Positions 34,299-43,565 of a stretch of DNA of 44,527 nucleotides are shown in pieces. This DNA is from Bacteroidales bacterium. Lineage in GTDB: Bacteria; Bacteroidota; Bacteroidia; Bacteroidales; F082. A program made the position numbers and the translations under genes. Numbering within the stretch: position 1 is the first letter of the stretch; each line of letters opens with the position of its first letter. The stretch lies in the NCBI GenBank assembly GCA_017561025.1, contig JAFZDU010000071.1, forward strand, positions 1-44,527, given 5' to 3'. The notes below the pieces were generated by a model. The model searched no databases. It was not told the origin of the DNA and saw nothing but the letters and a program-made list of their open reading frames with translations.

Positions 34299-36401
34299 AT
34301 GAAAAAAATTACAACATTAATGGTGGCATTGATTATGGCGCTTACCATGTCACAGTGCAAGAAATCACCAGTTGATGGTGAAACCAACGAAATTAACGGC
34401 CACCAATACGTTGACTTGGGTTTGCCAAGCGGTCTGTTATGGGCTACTTGTAATATCGGAGCAGATATGCCAGAATCATTCGGAGATCATTTTGCTTGGG
34501 GAGAGACCAAAACAAAAGACTCATATACATCTTCAAACTGCTCTACTTACGGTGTGCAGATGAGCGATATTTCGGGCATCGCACAATATGATGCAGCTAC
34601 AGCCAACTGGGGCAATGAATGGAGAATGCCGACAAAATCAGAACTACGAGAGTTGGTGAAAAATTGTACCTGGACATGGACAACACAAAGCGGAATAAAA
34701 GGCTTTAAGGTTACGTCTAAGATAAACGGCAATCATATCTTCTTTCCAGTTCTTGATGCTACTTCGTCAAGATATGAAGAAACACGCGGACGCTATTGGA
34801 CATCTGCACCTAACGGAAACAATACCAAATATGCTTGGGGTCTATCTTTCAGCGGATTAGAGGAAGGCCTGCAATACATCTTGGAATCCGAGCGCTACCA
34901 AGGTAGATTAGTTCGCCCTGTTTCTGGAGATAGATCAGGCGGTGATGAAAACATTCATCTTTACGTTGACCTTGGCTTGAGCGTTAAATGGGCTACTTGC
35001 AATATAGGTGCGTCATCTTCAGAGGAATATGGCGATTATTTCGCTTGGGGAGAAACGACTACAAAAACAGAATATACATCTGATAATAGTACAACATTCG
35101 GACTAACACCTTCAGAGCTACTAGCTCAAGGCATTATAGATGAAGAAGGCAATCTTACATCAACATACGATGCTGCAAAAACCAACTGGGGCATCGAATG
35201 GAGAATGCCAACAGACTATGACTTTAATGAACTGATGGCAAACTGTACCTGGACAATGACGACACAAAACGGTGTTAGTGGTTATACTGTTACATCCAAA
35301 ATAAATGGTAATCATATTTTCCTCCCTTTTGCTGGTAATTGTGGTGATTCGTATGTTTATGGAATTGGTAATGAAGGACGAATTTGGACTTCTACTGTTG
35401 TCGAAGGCGATGATAATACTAATAATGCTTATTATCTATATATCTCTAACGTTAGAAACGTACAAGATTACCGTCGCTGCTATGGTTATACTATTCGCCC
35501 AGTTTTTATAGGAGGTTTGGAAGGCCCTGGTGAGCAATGTGCATTGGTTACAACAGCTGAAGTTACAGAAATAACATCAAAGGGTGCTGTATGTGGTGGT
35601 GAAGTAATAACAAGCAACGGTTCTACTGTGAAAGAGAAAGGCGTCTGCTGGAGTATAAGTGAAAATCCTACAATAGATGATAATAGAACTATAGATGGTT
35701 TAGGTATCGGTGCTTTTACATCCACTTTAACTGATTTGACAATAAACACCACCTATTATGTAAGAGCTTACGCAACAAATTCGGCTGGAACAAGTTATGG
35801 AGAACAGAAGAGCTTTACTACTGCATTAAACCCCAACGGCCATGAATACGTTGACCTTGGTCTGCCAAGTGGCTTGAAATGGGCAACATGCAATGTGGGG
35901 GCAAGTTGTCCAGAAGATTATGGCGGCTTTTATGCATGGGGAGAAACAGAAACTAAAGAATCATACTCTACATCAACAAGTCATACCTTCGGATATGCTT
36001 ATAGTCAATTGTTGGAACAAGGAGTTGTTGATGAAGAATACAATCTTACACCGGCTCATGATGCGGCTACAGTTAACTGGGGCGGTGACTGGAGAATGCC
36101 TACAAAAGAAGAACAAGAAGAGTTATTAAATAACTGCAATTGGACATGGACAACACGCAATGGAGTCAACGGCTATGTGGTTACTGGAACGAACGGCAAC
36201 CAAATCTTTCTTCCTTTTGCTGGTTATCATGGATCTAGTAATGTTATCAGTTTGGGAGAAAATGGCTGTTATTGGAGTTCTAGGCTTGAAAAAACTGATA
36301 CCGATGTTGCGTACGGATTCAAATTGGATGACTGCTCTCAAAAAGTTTTATGCTACTACCGCCTATACATCGGTCAATCAATTCGCCCAGTCATACGATA
36401 G
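34299..36401 (+). CDS. Lipoprotein with three FISUMP-like domains and one FN3-like domain
   Basis: 700 aa. The signal is MKKITTLMVALIMALTMSQC; cysteine 20 is probably lipidated although Q at -1 is atypical. Three copies of one domain follow at about 34-207, 220-402 and 514-700. Each starts (G)HxYVDLGLPSGLxWATCN, continues with YGxxFAWGET and NWGxEWRMPT, then a CxWTWTTxxGxxGYxVT segment and INGNHIFLP, and ends with an IRPV-type close. This resembles the Fibrobacter succinogenes major paralogous (FISUMP) domain family common in gut Bacteroidales. Between copies 2 and 3 a fibronectin-III-like domain lies at about 415-508 (TYYVRAYATNSAGTSYG). Probably an outer-surface lipoprotein; the ligand is unknown. 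Confidence 0.88.
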   Translation: MKKITTLMVALIMALTMSQCKKSPVDGETNEINGHQYVDLGLPSGLLWATCNIGADMPESFGDHFAWGETKTKDSYTSSNCSTYGVQMSDISGIAQYDAATANWGNEWRMPTKSELRELVKNCTWTWTTQSGIKGFKVTSKINGNHIFFPVLDATSSRYEETRGRYWTSAPNGNNTKYAWGLSFSGLEEGLQYILESERYQGRLVRPVSGDRSGGDENIHLYVDLGLSVKWATCNIGASSSEEYGDYFAWGETTTKTEYTSDNSTTFGLTPSELLAQGIIDEEGNLTSTYDAAKTNWGIEWRMPTDYDFNELMANCTWTMTTQNGVSGYTVTSKINGNHIFLPFAGNCGDSYVYGIGNEGRIWTSTVVEGDDNTNNAYYLYISNVRNVQDYRRCYGYTIRPVFIGGLEGPGEQCALVTTAEVTEITSKGAVCGGEVITSNGSTVKEKGVCWSISENPTIDDNRTIDGLGIGAFTSTLTDLTINTTYYVRAYATNSAGTSYGEQKSFTTALNPNGHEYVDLGLPSGLKWATCNVGASCPEDYGGFYAWGETETKESYSTSTSHTFGYAYSQLLEQGVVDEEYNLTPAHDAATVNWGGDWRMPTKEEQEELLNNCNWTWTTRNGVNGYVVTGTNGNQIFLPFAGYHGSSNVISLGENGCYWSSRLEKTDTDVAYGFKLDDCSQKVLCYYRLYIGQSIRPVIR

Positions 36402-36420
36402 ACGGACATTAGAATCGTAA

Positions 36421-36480
36421 AACAAAGAGACGTATCAACACTACTTAAATGTAAAAGAATATTGATACGTCTCTTTTGTT
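36421..36480 (+). terminator. Terminator between the lipoprotein and COG0523 genes
   Basis: AACAAAGAGACGTATCAA (36421-36438) pairs with 36462-36480 over 18 bp with one bulged base and a 23-base loop. T and A runs on the two sides allow both strands to use it. GAGACG/CGTCTC core. Confidence 0.75.
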
Positions 36481-36533
36481 AAAATAATCCCCAATGAGTT
36501 CTTGTATTTCCTACTTGGTTAAATAATCTAAGC

Positions 36534-37742
36534 TTAAAAAATTTCAACAAGACATTCGTCTAAATCCTTGCTGATTTGTTCTTTGTCTATATGTTGTCCG
36601 ATAAAGACAATCTTTGCCATTCTGTCACCATATCTCTCGTCCCAATCATTCATTATCGATGGGTCGTTGCGCATGAGTTCTTCCAATTCGTCTTGTGGAG
36701 CAGTGGCAAACCAAAGTCCAGCTTCTGTAAGTTTCTTCTGAACTCCAGCTTGTTCAAACAAATATGTCATGTCAGGATTGTCGCTGAAATAACATATACC
36801 TTTAGCTCTGATGATATTTTCAGGCCATTTAGATGTCACATATCTATCGAATTTATTTGTGTCAAACGACTGTCTTCTATAATATACAAATGTGCTGATT
36901 CCATATTCATCGCCATGGCTGTGACCATGATGATGGTGATGGTGACAAGGACAGTTTTCATCATGACAGTCTTCATGATCATGGTGGTGATGATGTTCAT
37001 GTTCATGCTCATGCTCATGTTCTTCTATATGTCGAATCCATCCTGCTGCAGCAGCTATTTTATAATATTCAAATTTATGAGTGTTGAGGATATTTTCTAA
37101 ATTTATGTTTGTATAATCACATTCAATTATCTCAACGCCAGGCTGTAAGTTGTTGATAATCGCCTTTATTTTATTTAAATCATCTCGACTTACTTCAGAA
37201 ACTTTATTGAGAATTACTATATTACAGAATTCTATTTGTTGAATGACAATATTTTCTATATCTTCTTCTTCAATTAAGTTCTTGTCTAATTTATTGCCGC
37301 ATTCGAATTCGCTTTTCATTCTCAATGCATCGACGACTGTTGCGATGCAGTCTAATTTAGGTAGGCCATGGATGCTGTATTTTTCATCCATATTTGGAAT
37401 TGAAGCGATTGTGCGAGCAATAGGTTCAGGTTCACATATTCCGCTAGCTTCTATTACAATATAGTCAAATTTATTTGATTTGACAATCTCGCTGAGTTGT
37501 TCTACTAAGTCAAATTGTAAGCTGCAGCAGATACAACCATTTTGAAGAGCTACGAGGCTATCATCTTTCTGATCAACAACTCCTCCTTTTTGTATTAGAG
37601 AGGCATCTATGTTTATTTCGCCTATATCATTAACGATGACAGCGAATTTGATACCTTTTTTATTTGATAATATATTGTTAACTAATGTTGTTTTTCCACT
37701 TCCGAGATAACCGGTAAGGAGTAAAATTGGTGTTTCGTTCAT
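36534..37742 (-). CDS. COG0523 GTPase with His-rich metal-binding stretch
   Basis: 402 aa. The G3E GTPase core has Walker A GYLGSGKTT (11-19), the metal site C70-x-C72-C73 (NGCICCSL) and VIEASGICEP. The guanine-specificity motif reads NKVS (179-182) rather than NKxD. An insert at about 240-276 contains some 20 histidines plus Cys and Asp, separating the GTPase from the CobW C-terminal domain. Members are metal chaperones, many for zinc; the His stretch suggests zinc or nickel/cobalt, but sequence alone does not decide. There is no Zur-type box or metalloenzyme gene nearby. It follows ppdK on the same strand, separated by a terminator. Confidence 0.92.
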   Translation of the reverse strand: MNETPILLLTGYLGSGKTTLVNNILSNKKGIKFAVIVNDIGEINIDASLIQKGGVVDQKDDSLVALQNGCICCSLQFDLVEQLSEIVKSNKFDYIVIEASGICEPEPIARTIASIPNMDEKYSIHGLPKLDCIATVVDALRMKSEFECGNKLDKNLIEEEDIENIVIQQIEFCNIVILNKVSEVSRDDLNKIKAIINNLQPGVEIIECDYTNINLENILNTHKFEYYKIAAAAGWIRHIEEHEHEHEHEHHHHHDHEDCHDENCPCHHHHHHGHSHGDEYGISTFVYYRRQSFDTNKFDRYVTSKWPENIIRAKGICYFSDNPDMTYLFEQAGVQKKLTEAGLWFATAPQDELEELMRNDPSIMNDWDERYGDRMAKIVFIGQHIDKEQISKDLDECLVEIF

Positions 37743-37761
37743 TGTGTGTTGTTATTTAAAA

Positions 37762-37792
37762 ATAGAGACGCAATATAAAACTGCGTCTCTAT
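37762..37792 (-). terminator. ppdK terminator
   Basis: ATAGAGACGCA (37762-37772) and TGCGTCTCTAT (37782-37792) form a perfect 11-bp stem with a 9-base loop; on the minus strand it is followed by TTTTTAAATAAC. One of the best GACG/CGTC examples. Confidence 0.9.
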
Positions 37793-37821
37793 ATAAAAGT
37801 TTCATTATTTAGAAATAATTA

Positions 37822-40548
37822 TCATTTGTTTCTGTCAGCTTTGATAGCAGCTTGAGCAGCAGCTAATCTAGCAACAGGAACGCGGAATGGAGAACATGAA
37901 ACGTAGTTGAGACCTGTGTTGTAGAAGAATTCTACTGAAGCTGGGTCGCCGCCGTGTTCACCGCAAACACCGCATTTCAAGTTATTTCTTGTTGAACGGC
38001 CACGTTCTACGCCTAACTTAACTAATTGACCAACACCTTCTTGATCCAATGTGTTGAATGGGTCAGCTGGGATGATCTTTTCTTCGAGGTATGTACCAAC
38101 GATAGCGTTAACGTCGTCACGTGAGAAACCGAATGTCATCTGTGTTAAGTCGTTTGTACCGAATGAGAAGAATTGAGCTACTTCTGCGATTTGGTCAGCT
38201 ACTAATGTAGCGCGTGGGATTTCAATCATTGTACCATAGAGGTAATCGATTGTTAAACCGTATTGTGCTTCAACTTCAGCTTTAACTCTTTCAGCGATAG
38301 CTTTTTGATGTTTCAACTCTTTAACGTTGACTGTGAGAGGAACCATGATTTCGAGGTGTGGATCATTGCCTTCTTTCATCAATTGAGCTGTTGCTTCAAA
38401 TAAAGCGCGGAATTGAGTTTCTGTGATTTCTGGGTAAACGATACCGAGACGTACACCGCGTAAGCCCATCATTGGGTTAACTTCGTGTAATGCTTCGATG
38501 CGTTTTTGTAATTCTTTGAGATCCATGCCGCGGCTTTCAGCGAGTTCTCTTTGTTTGTCTTCTGTATGAGGTACGAATTCGTGTAATGGAGGGTCCATAA
38601 GACGGAATGTTAATGGTTTGCCGTCCATAACTTTCAATGTACCTTTAGCTGTTTCGCGGATGTATGGTTCGAGTTCTGCTAAAGCTGCAACGCGTTCTTC
38701 TGTTGAATTAGCAAGAATCATGTTACGTAATTTAGCAAGAGGTTCTTCGCTATTTTCACCATAGAACATGTGTTCGATACGGAAGAGACCGATACCTTCA
38801 GCGCCAAAATCGATAGCTTTTTGAGCGTCTTTTGGAGTATCAGCGTTTGTGCGAACACCCATCTTACGATATTTATCAACTAATTGCATGAATTCTTGGA
38901 ACACTTTGTTTTCTGTAGCGTCGATCATAGCAACTGGTTCTGCGTAGATCCAACCTTTTGTTCCGTTCAAGCTGATAACATCACCTTCTTTGAAAACTTT
39001 GTCACCGATAGCAACTTCATTTTCATTTGTTTTGCTGATGCGAACATCGTCACAACCAACAACGCAGCATTTACCCCAACCACGAGCAACCAAAGCTGCG
39101 TGTGATGTCATACCACCTTTTGATGTGAGGATACCGTTAGCAGCGCGCATACCTTCAACGTCTTCTGGGTTTGTTTCTTCACGAACCAAGATTGAAGCGA
39201 TACCTTGTGCTTGATATTCGATAGCTTTTTCACATGATAAAGCGATTCTACCGACTGCGCCACCAGGACCTGCTGGTAAACCTTTAGCTATAACTGTATG
39301 TGATTTTTCGTCGTTTGCATCGAGGATTGGGTGTAACAATTCATCGATTTGGTTAACGTTAAGTCTCATAACTGCTGTAGGTTCGTCGATACGACCTTCT
39401 TTAAGCATATCGATTGCCATGTTAACAGCTGCAAGACCTGTACGTTTACCTGTACGGCATTGTAACATATATAATTTACCATCTTGGATAGTAAATTCGA
39501 TATCGAGCATATCTTTATAGAAGTCTTCAAGAATTGTACGAACATCGCAAAGTTCTTTGTAAGTCTCAGGCATGAGTTCTTGCATAGAAGCCATATTCTT
39601 ATTCTTTTCGTTCTTTGTGTCGTCATTCAATGGGTTTGGAGTTCTGATACCAGCAACAACGTCTTCACCTTGAGCGTTGATCAACCATTCACCATAGAAT
39701 TTGTTGTCACCTGTAGCTGGGTCACGTGTGAAAGCAACACCTGTAGCTGAACCTTCACCCATGTTACCGAATACCATAGTTTGAACGTTAACAGCTGTAC
39801 CCCAATCTTCAGGAATACCTTCGATTCTTCTGTAAGAAACAGCTTTCTTACCATTCCAGCTCTTGAAAACAGCCTTGATACCACCTTCTAATTGAAGTTG
39901 TGCATCGTCTGGGAATTCTGTTCCGAGAACATTTTTGATAGTAGCTTTGAAGCTTTCAGCGAGAGCCTGAAGTTCTTCAGCTGTGATGTCTGTATCTGAT
40001 TTATAACCTCTTTCTTCTTTGAAGTTATCTAACATTTCGTCCAAAATCTTGCGGATACCTTTGCCTTCAGCTGGTTCTCTGTCTTCTGCTTTTTCCATAA
40101 CAACGTCAGCATACATCATGATAAGACGACGGTATGAGTCATATACAAATCTTGGATTGTTAGTTTTCTTAATTAAACCAGGGATAGTTTTTGAACAAAG
40201 ACCGATGTTCAAAACAGTATCCATCATACCAGGCATTGATTGACGAGCACCTGAACGGCATGATACTAATAATGGATTTTCAGCATCGCCATATTTCATG
40301 CCCATGATTTCTTCCATATTCTTAATACCTTCAGCGACTTCTTCCATAAGTCCTTCTGGTAATTGGCAGTTGTTAGCATAATAAGCTGTACAACATTCTG
40401 TTGTAATTGTTATACCAGCTGGAACAGGTAAACCTAAATGACACATTTCTGCTAAGTTAGCACCTTTTCCACCTAATAAATTTTTCATTGTGGAGTTTCC
40501 TTCAGCTGTACGGTTGCCAAAGGAATAAACATACTTAGTTTTTCCCAT
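37822..40548 (-). CDS. ppdK: Pyruvate, phosphate dikinase
   Basis: 908 aa, full length. The N-terminal ATP-grasp domain (KYVYSFGNR, LLGGKGANLAEM) is followed by the swivelling phosphohistidine domain with H483 in GGMTSHAALVARGWGK and a C-terminal PEP/pyruvate barrel with GVCGEHGGDP and SPFRVPVARLAAAQ. It interconverts pyruvate + ATP + phosphate and PEP + AMP + pyrophosphate in the cytoplasm. With pckA it sets flux between PEP, pyruvate and oxaloacetate. Codon choice is biased, as for highly expressed genes. It has its own promoter and terminator. Confidence 0.98.
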   Translation of the reverse strand: MGKTKYVYSFGNRTAEGNSTMKNLLGGKGANLAEMCHLGLPVPAGITITTECCTAYYANNCQLPEGLMEEVAEGIKNMEEIMGMKYGDAENPLLVSCRSGARQSMPGMMDTVLNIGLCSKTIPGLIKKTNNPRFVYDSYRRLIMMYADVVMEKAEDREPAEGKGIRKILDEMLDNFKEERGYKSDTDITAEELQALAESFKATIKNVLGTEFPDDAQLQLEGGIKAVFKSWNGKKAVSYRRIEGIPEDWGTAVNVQTMVFGNMGEGSATGVAFTRDPATGDNKFYGEWLINAQGEDVVAGIRTPNPLNDDTKNEKNKNMASMQELMPETYKELCDVRTILEDFYKDMLDIEFTIQDGKLYMLQCRTGKRTGLAAVNMAIDMLKEGRIDEPTAVMRLNVNQIDELLHPILDANDEKSHTVIAKGLPAGPGGAVGRIALSCEKAIEYQAQGIASILVREETNPEDVEGMRAANGILTSKGGMTSHAALVARGWGKCCVVGCDDVRISKTNENEVAIGDKVFKEGDVISLNGTKGWIYAEPVAMIDATENKVFQEFMQLVDKYRKMGVRTNADTPKDAQKAIDFGAEGIGLFRIEHMFYGENSEEPLAKLRNMILANSTEERVAALAELEPYIRETAKGTLKVMDGKPLTFRLMDPPLHEFVPHTEDKQRELAESRGMDLKELQKRIEALHEVNPMMGLRGVRLGIVYPEITETQFRALFEATAQLMKEGNDPHLEIMVPLTVNVKELKHQKAIAERVKAEVEAQYGLTIDYLYGTMIEIPRATLVADQIAEVAQFFSFGTNDLTQMTFGFSRDDVNAIVGTYLEEKIIPADPFNTLDQEGVGQLVKLGVERGRSTRNNLKCGVCGEHGGDPASVEFFYNTGLNYVSCSPFRVPVARLAAAQAAIKADRNK

Positions 40549-40618
40549 TTTATTAAAATTTTATAGTGTTTTTAATTCGTTTCGAATAATGACCAATATC
40601 TGGCCGTGAATTTGTTTG

Positions 40619-40649
40619 CAAAGTTAAGTATTTATTTTTTTTGATGAAA
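40619..40649 (-). promoter_or_regulatory. ppdK promoter
   Basis: On the minus strand: -33 TTTC (40649-40646), 19 bases, -7 TAACTTTG (40626-40619). The leader to the ATG is about 65 bases with no obvious riboswitch fold. Confidence 0.7.
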
Positions 40650-40745
40650 GATTTAAAGTAAAAAATATCATATTTTTTTTGATCTTTTTTGGAATATTTT
40701 TTGTTCGTTTAACAATCGTTATTAATCGCAAATAAAACAATAATT

Positions 40746-41585
40746 ATGTCATCATTATTAGCAGTTGCAGTAGTTTTGGTTATCGTCTATTTTTTGTTTA
40801 AAAATGTCAATAGATCTAGAAGCACAGGAGATGGGAATAGAACGGGTTCAGCTAGAAGTATAAGAAAAGGTAGTAATTATAGCAAATGGATTGGAGGTGG
40901 ATTAGGCTGGGCCTTTGGCGGTCCTATTGGTGCAATAATCGGCTTCGCTATTGGATCGATGTTTTCTAATGCCTCTGAATCAGAACAATATATTGGAAAG
41001 ACTTCACAGCAACGCGATTTTAATGTCAGTCTGTTGGTCTTGTCTGCTGCTGTGATGAAAGCTGATGGATCTGTGAAGAAATCAGAACTTGATTACGTTA
41101 AACGTTTCTATTTGTCTAACTTTGGACAAGAGCGTGCAGAAAAATATATATTGATGTTAAGAGAAATATTAAAGCAAGATATTCAGGTATATGAGGTTAG
41201 CCAGCAGGTAGGTCGATTCATGGACTATTCTTCTAAACTGCAACTTCTACATTACTTATTCGGAATCGCTTCTGCTGATGGAGCAACACATGAAACCGAA
41301 ATAGATGTGATTTCTGTAATTGCTAAATATATGGGAATAAGTTCATCAGATTTTCAATCTATCAAAGCAATGTTTGTCAAGGATGTCGATAGTGCATATA
41401 AGATACTTGGTATCGATTCTAGCGCTACTGATGATGAAGTTAAGAAGGCATATAGAGAAATGGCAAAGAAGTATCATCCTGACAAAGTGGCTTACCTTGG
41501 TGAAGATGTCAGAAAGTCAGCTGAACTGAAATTGCAAGAAGTTAATGAAGCATATGACAAAATAAAAAAGCAGAGAGGTTTTTAA
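40746..41585 (+). CDS. DjlA-like protein: TerB domain + C-terminal J domain
   Basis: 279 aa. One N-terminal membrane segment (3-18), a basic linker, a glycine-rich hydrophobic hairpin (about 48-72, [21 protein letters not shown]), a TerB-like helical domain (about 92-205, [22 protein letters not shown]) and a C-terminal J domain (about 215-276) with H244-P245-D246. It should recruit and stimulate DnaK at the membrane. Order and size match E. coli DjlA, but orthology is inferred. The last codons lie inside a shared terminator stem. It diverges from ppdK over 197 bases; no clear -7 site found for it. Confidence 0.92.
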   Translation: MSSLLAVAVVLVIVYFLFKNVNRSRSTGDGNRTGSARSIRKGSNYSKWIGGGLGWAFGGPIGAIIGFAIGSMFSNASESEQYIGKTSQQRDFNVSLLVLSAAVMKADGSVKKSELDYVKRFYLSNFGQERAEKYILMLREILKQDIQVYEVSQQVGRFMDYSSKLQLLHYLFGIASADGATHETEIDVISVIAKYMGISSSDFQSIKAMFVKDVDSAYKILGIDSSATDDEVKKAYREMAKKYHPDKVAYLGEDVRKSAELKLQEVNEAYDKIKKQRGF

Positions 41586-41603
41586 TAGCCTCTCTGCTTT
41601 TTT
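41564..41603. terminator. Bidirectional terminator overlapping the DjlA-like gene's end
   Basis: AAAAAAGCAGAGAGG (41564-41578) and CCTCTCTGCTTTTTT (41589-41603) form a perfect 15-bp stem with a 10-base loop. The left arm encodes the last residues (KKQRG) of the plus-strand gene, and the right arm touches the porin stop codon at 41602. A/T runs serve both strands. Confidence 0.92.
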
Positions 41604-43521
41604 ATTTATATAACCTCCAATTTAATCCTAAGCAGAACCTGCTATCGCGCATAGGATAATGCGGTGTGGTGAAATACCTGTTGTCGTTGGTTAATGAATA
41701 CATATTAGTATATAACACAAAAATATTCGCTTGTCTTATCTTGAATGTAACACATAAATCAATGTATGGAAAGTTCCCGACTAAAACATTGTCTTGCAGA
41801 TAAAATGTTCTTAACGATGGCATATATGCATCAGCATAGTATTGGGTGAAATATTTTACAGCAATGCTAGGTTGCATCATAGACCTGTTTTTTACCAAGG
41901 TAATGTTGTATGCAAACTTTATCTTTCCTTGAAAACTAGGAAGATGTATTACATCATTATTATTAGTGGTCTGTAATGAAGCAAAACCAATCATTTCAAA
42001 TTTGTTTAGTTTGAAATTAAAGTTGGAATATAAAGAGCTGATGCTTAATGTGCCTGAATATTGTTTGGGCTTAGCATCTGTACCAAAATAAATGTAATTA
42101 CTGATGGTGGTTTGTTTTACACCAACACTTAAGTATGGTAGTTCATATGACGCATCTAATAGGAGAGAGGTTGCAGCATCGAAGGCGTTATTCCATCTAA
42201 AATTGTTTGAATAATAATATTCCTCAAACCAATCAGCTGATTGTCGGTTTAGATTAATATCGAATTTCAATGCTCCCCAATTTTTATTAGAAGTGCCTAA
42301 AAATTGTTTCCATTGTCCTTCTATGTAAAAATCTCCGGCATGATATCCATTTGTTATTATTTGAGCGTTGCCAGTAATTCTAGTTGATTTAAACAAATTG
42401 ATTGTTATTCCAGCTTGAGCTCTTAGATTAGAATAATTGTGATTTTCGAAGCGTTCATGCGTTCTAAAATCCATATATCCAGCATGATATGTGTAATTAT
42501 GTTCTATGCCTAATGTTAAATAAAATGGAATATCGTTATTGTATTCTTTATATCCTAAGGTGTTCCAATATATTGCGTTTTTTATAGTATGGAAATATAT
42601 ACTATCAAAAGTCTTTAATGAATCAATTACAGGATCAAAATTTTGATAGAAAGTTGATAGAGGTTTTCCATCTTCATATACATATCTGTTGTTTTGGTAT
42701 CCAAAATGATGATTTATTCTACCAATGTCAATTTTGTTTTTATTGTTTGTCGAATCTATAGTTTTATTGGTCTCCGTTCTAAGAATATTAAAATATTGGT
42801 CAATGGCAAAACCAGACGTTTTTATTAAATTAGTAGCATTCGTTAGATTGACATCAATAACTGATCTGTCTGTTTCTTTGTTATCTATAAATGTGTAATC
42901 GTTAACGATGCCACCATTTTCCTGTATACTTATCTTATTGTGGAAATACGTACCCGTAATTCCATAGCGCTGTTTTCTAGTTTTATATCTTAAATTTCCA
43001 TTAAAGAAAGAGTTTTGAATTTTACTTCTTTTATAAACACCAGGTGAAAAATCTACATCATAATTCAGTGTGACAAAGAAACGTGGTAAGAATTCTCTAC
43101 AAAATAAAACTTCCAAATGTTGTTCTTTTTTGTCTCCACTCATATATTTGATTTCTGTGAAAGGCTGATATACTATTGGATAAATTGTATTATCAGCATC
43201 TTTTAAATATGAAGAGAATGATTGTAATTCTGAATTAAAACCTAGAACAATAGGATAGGAGAAATATATTTTTTTGTGGGCTAAACCTGAATTGCTTAAT
43301 GTTTGATATATTACATACGGATCCTCTAATGGTTCATAATCAGAGGCGAGTAGGGTAGTGGTATCATATAAATATATATCCCCTAATGTATGATTGTTAA
43401 AGTTGTTGTAAAAGTATTTTACTAGAGTAGAATCAATCTGTATTGACCCAATTTGTTTTGATGCCATTGTAAAATGACAAATTAGAAGCAAAGATAATAA
43501 TATTAATTTTAAACTTTTCAT
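41602..43521 (-). CDS. Putative outer-membrane porin (Porin_10 type)
   Basis: 639 aa from ATG 43521, which gives the signal peptide MKSLKLILLSLLLICHFTMA; the longer frame to 43662 runs over promoter and terminator sequence and is rejected. The mature protein is a long series of amphipathic aromatic strands (for example GNLRYKTRKQRYGITGTYFH, FDINLNRQSADWFEEYYYSN) ending in CLGLNWRLYK, typical of beta-barrels. It resembles the Bacteroidota Porin_10 family; substrate unknown. A -7 element lies directly before the ATG, and the small RNA gene lies just upstream on the same strand. Confidence 0.88.
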   Translation of the reverse strand: MKSLKLILLSLLLICHFTMASKQIGSIQIDSTLVKYFYNNFNNHTLGDIYLYDTTTLLASDYEPLEDPYVIYQTLSNSGLAHKKIYFSYPIVLGFNSELQSFSSYLKDADNTIYPIVYQPFTEIKYMSGDKKEQHLEVLFCREFLPRFFVTLNYDVDFSPGVYKRSKIQNSFFNGNLRYKTRKQRYGITGTYFHNKISIQENGGIVNDYTFIDNKETDRSVIDVNLTNATNLIKTSGFAIDQYFNILRTETNKTIDSTNNKNKIDIGRINHHFGYQNNRYVYEDGKPLSTFYQNFDPVIDSLKTFDSIYFHTIKNAIYWNTLGYKEYNNDIPFYLTLGIEHNYTYHAGYMDFRTHERFENHNYSNLRAQAGITINLFKSTRITGNAQIITNGYHAGDFYIEGQWKQFLGTSNKNWGALKFDINLNRQSADWFEEYYYSNNFRWNNAFDAATSLLLDASYELPYLSVGVKQTTISNYIYFGTDAKPKQYSGTLSISSLYSNFNFKLNKFEMIGFASLQTTNNNDVIHLPSFQGKIKFAYNITLVKNRSMMQPSIAVKYFTQYYADAYMPSLRTFYLQDNVLVGNFPYIDLCVTFKIRQANIFVLYTNMYSLTNDNRYFTTPHYPMRDSRFCLGLNWRLYK

Positions 43522-43525
43522 TCTA

Positions 43526-43533
43526 CAAAAGTA
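43526..43533 (-). promoter_or_regulatory. Putative -7 element of the porin gene
   Basis: TACTTTTG on the minus strand ends 4 bases before the porin ATG, so transcription would start at about the first codon (leaderless mRNA). No TTTG at the -33 distance. Confidence 0.45.
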
Positions 43534-43565
43534 ATTAAAATCATTAAATACTATTTTTGTATTAA

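Noticed and set aside
36576-37100. 174-codon plus-strand frame opposite the COG0523 gene
   Set aside because: Antisense of the histidine codons gives a methionine/valine run; the minus-strand gene has all the family motifs.
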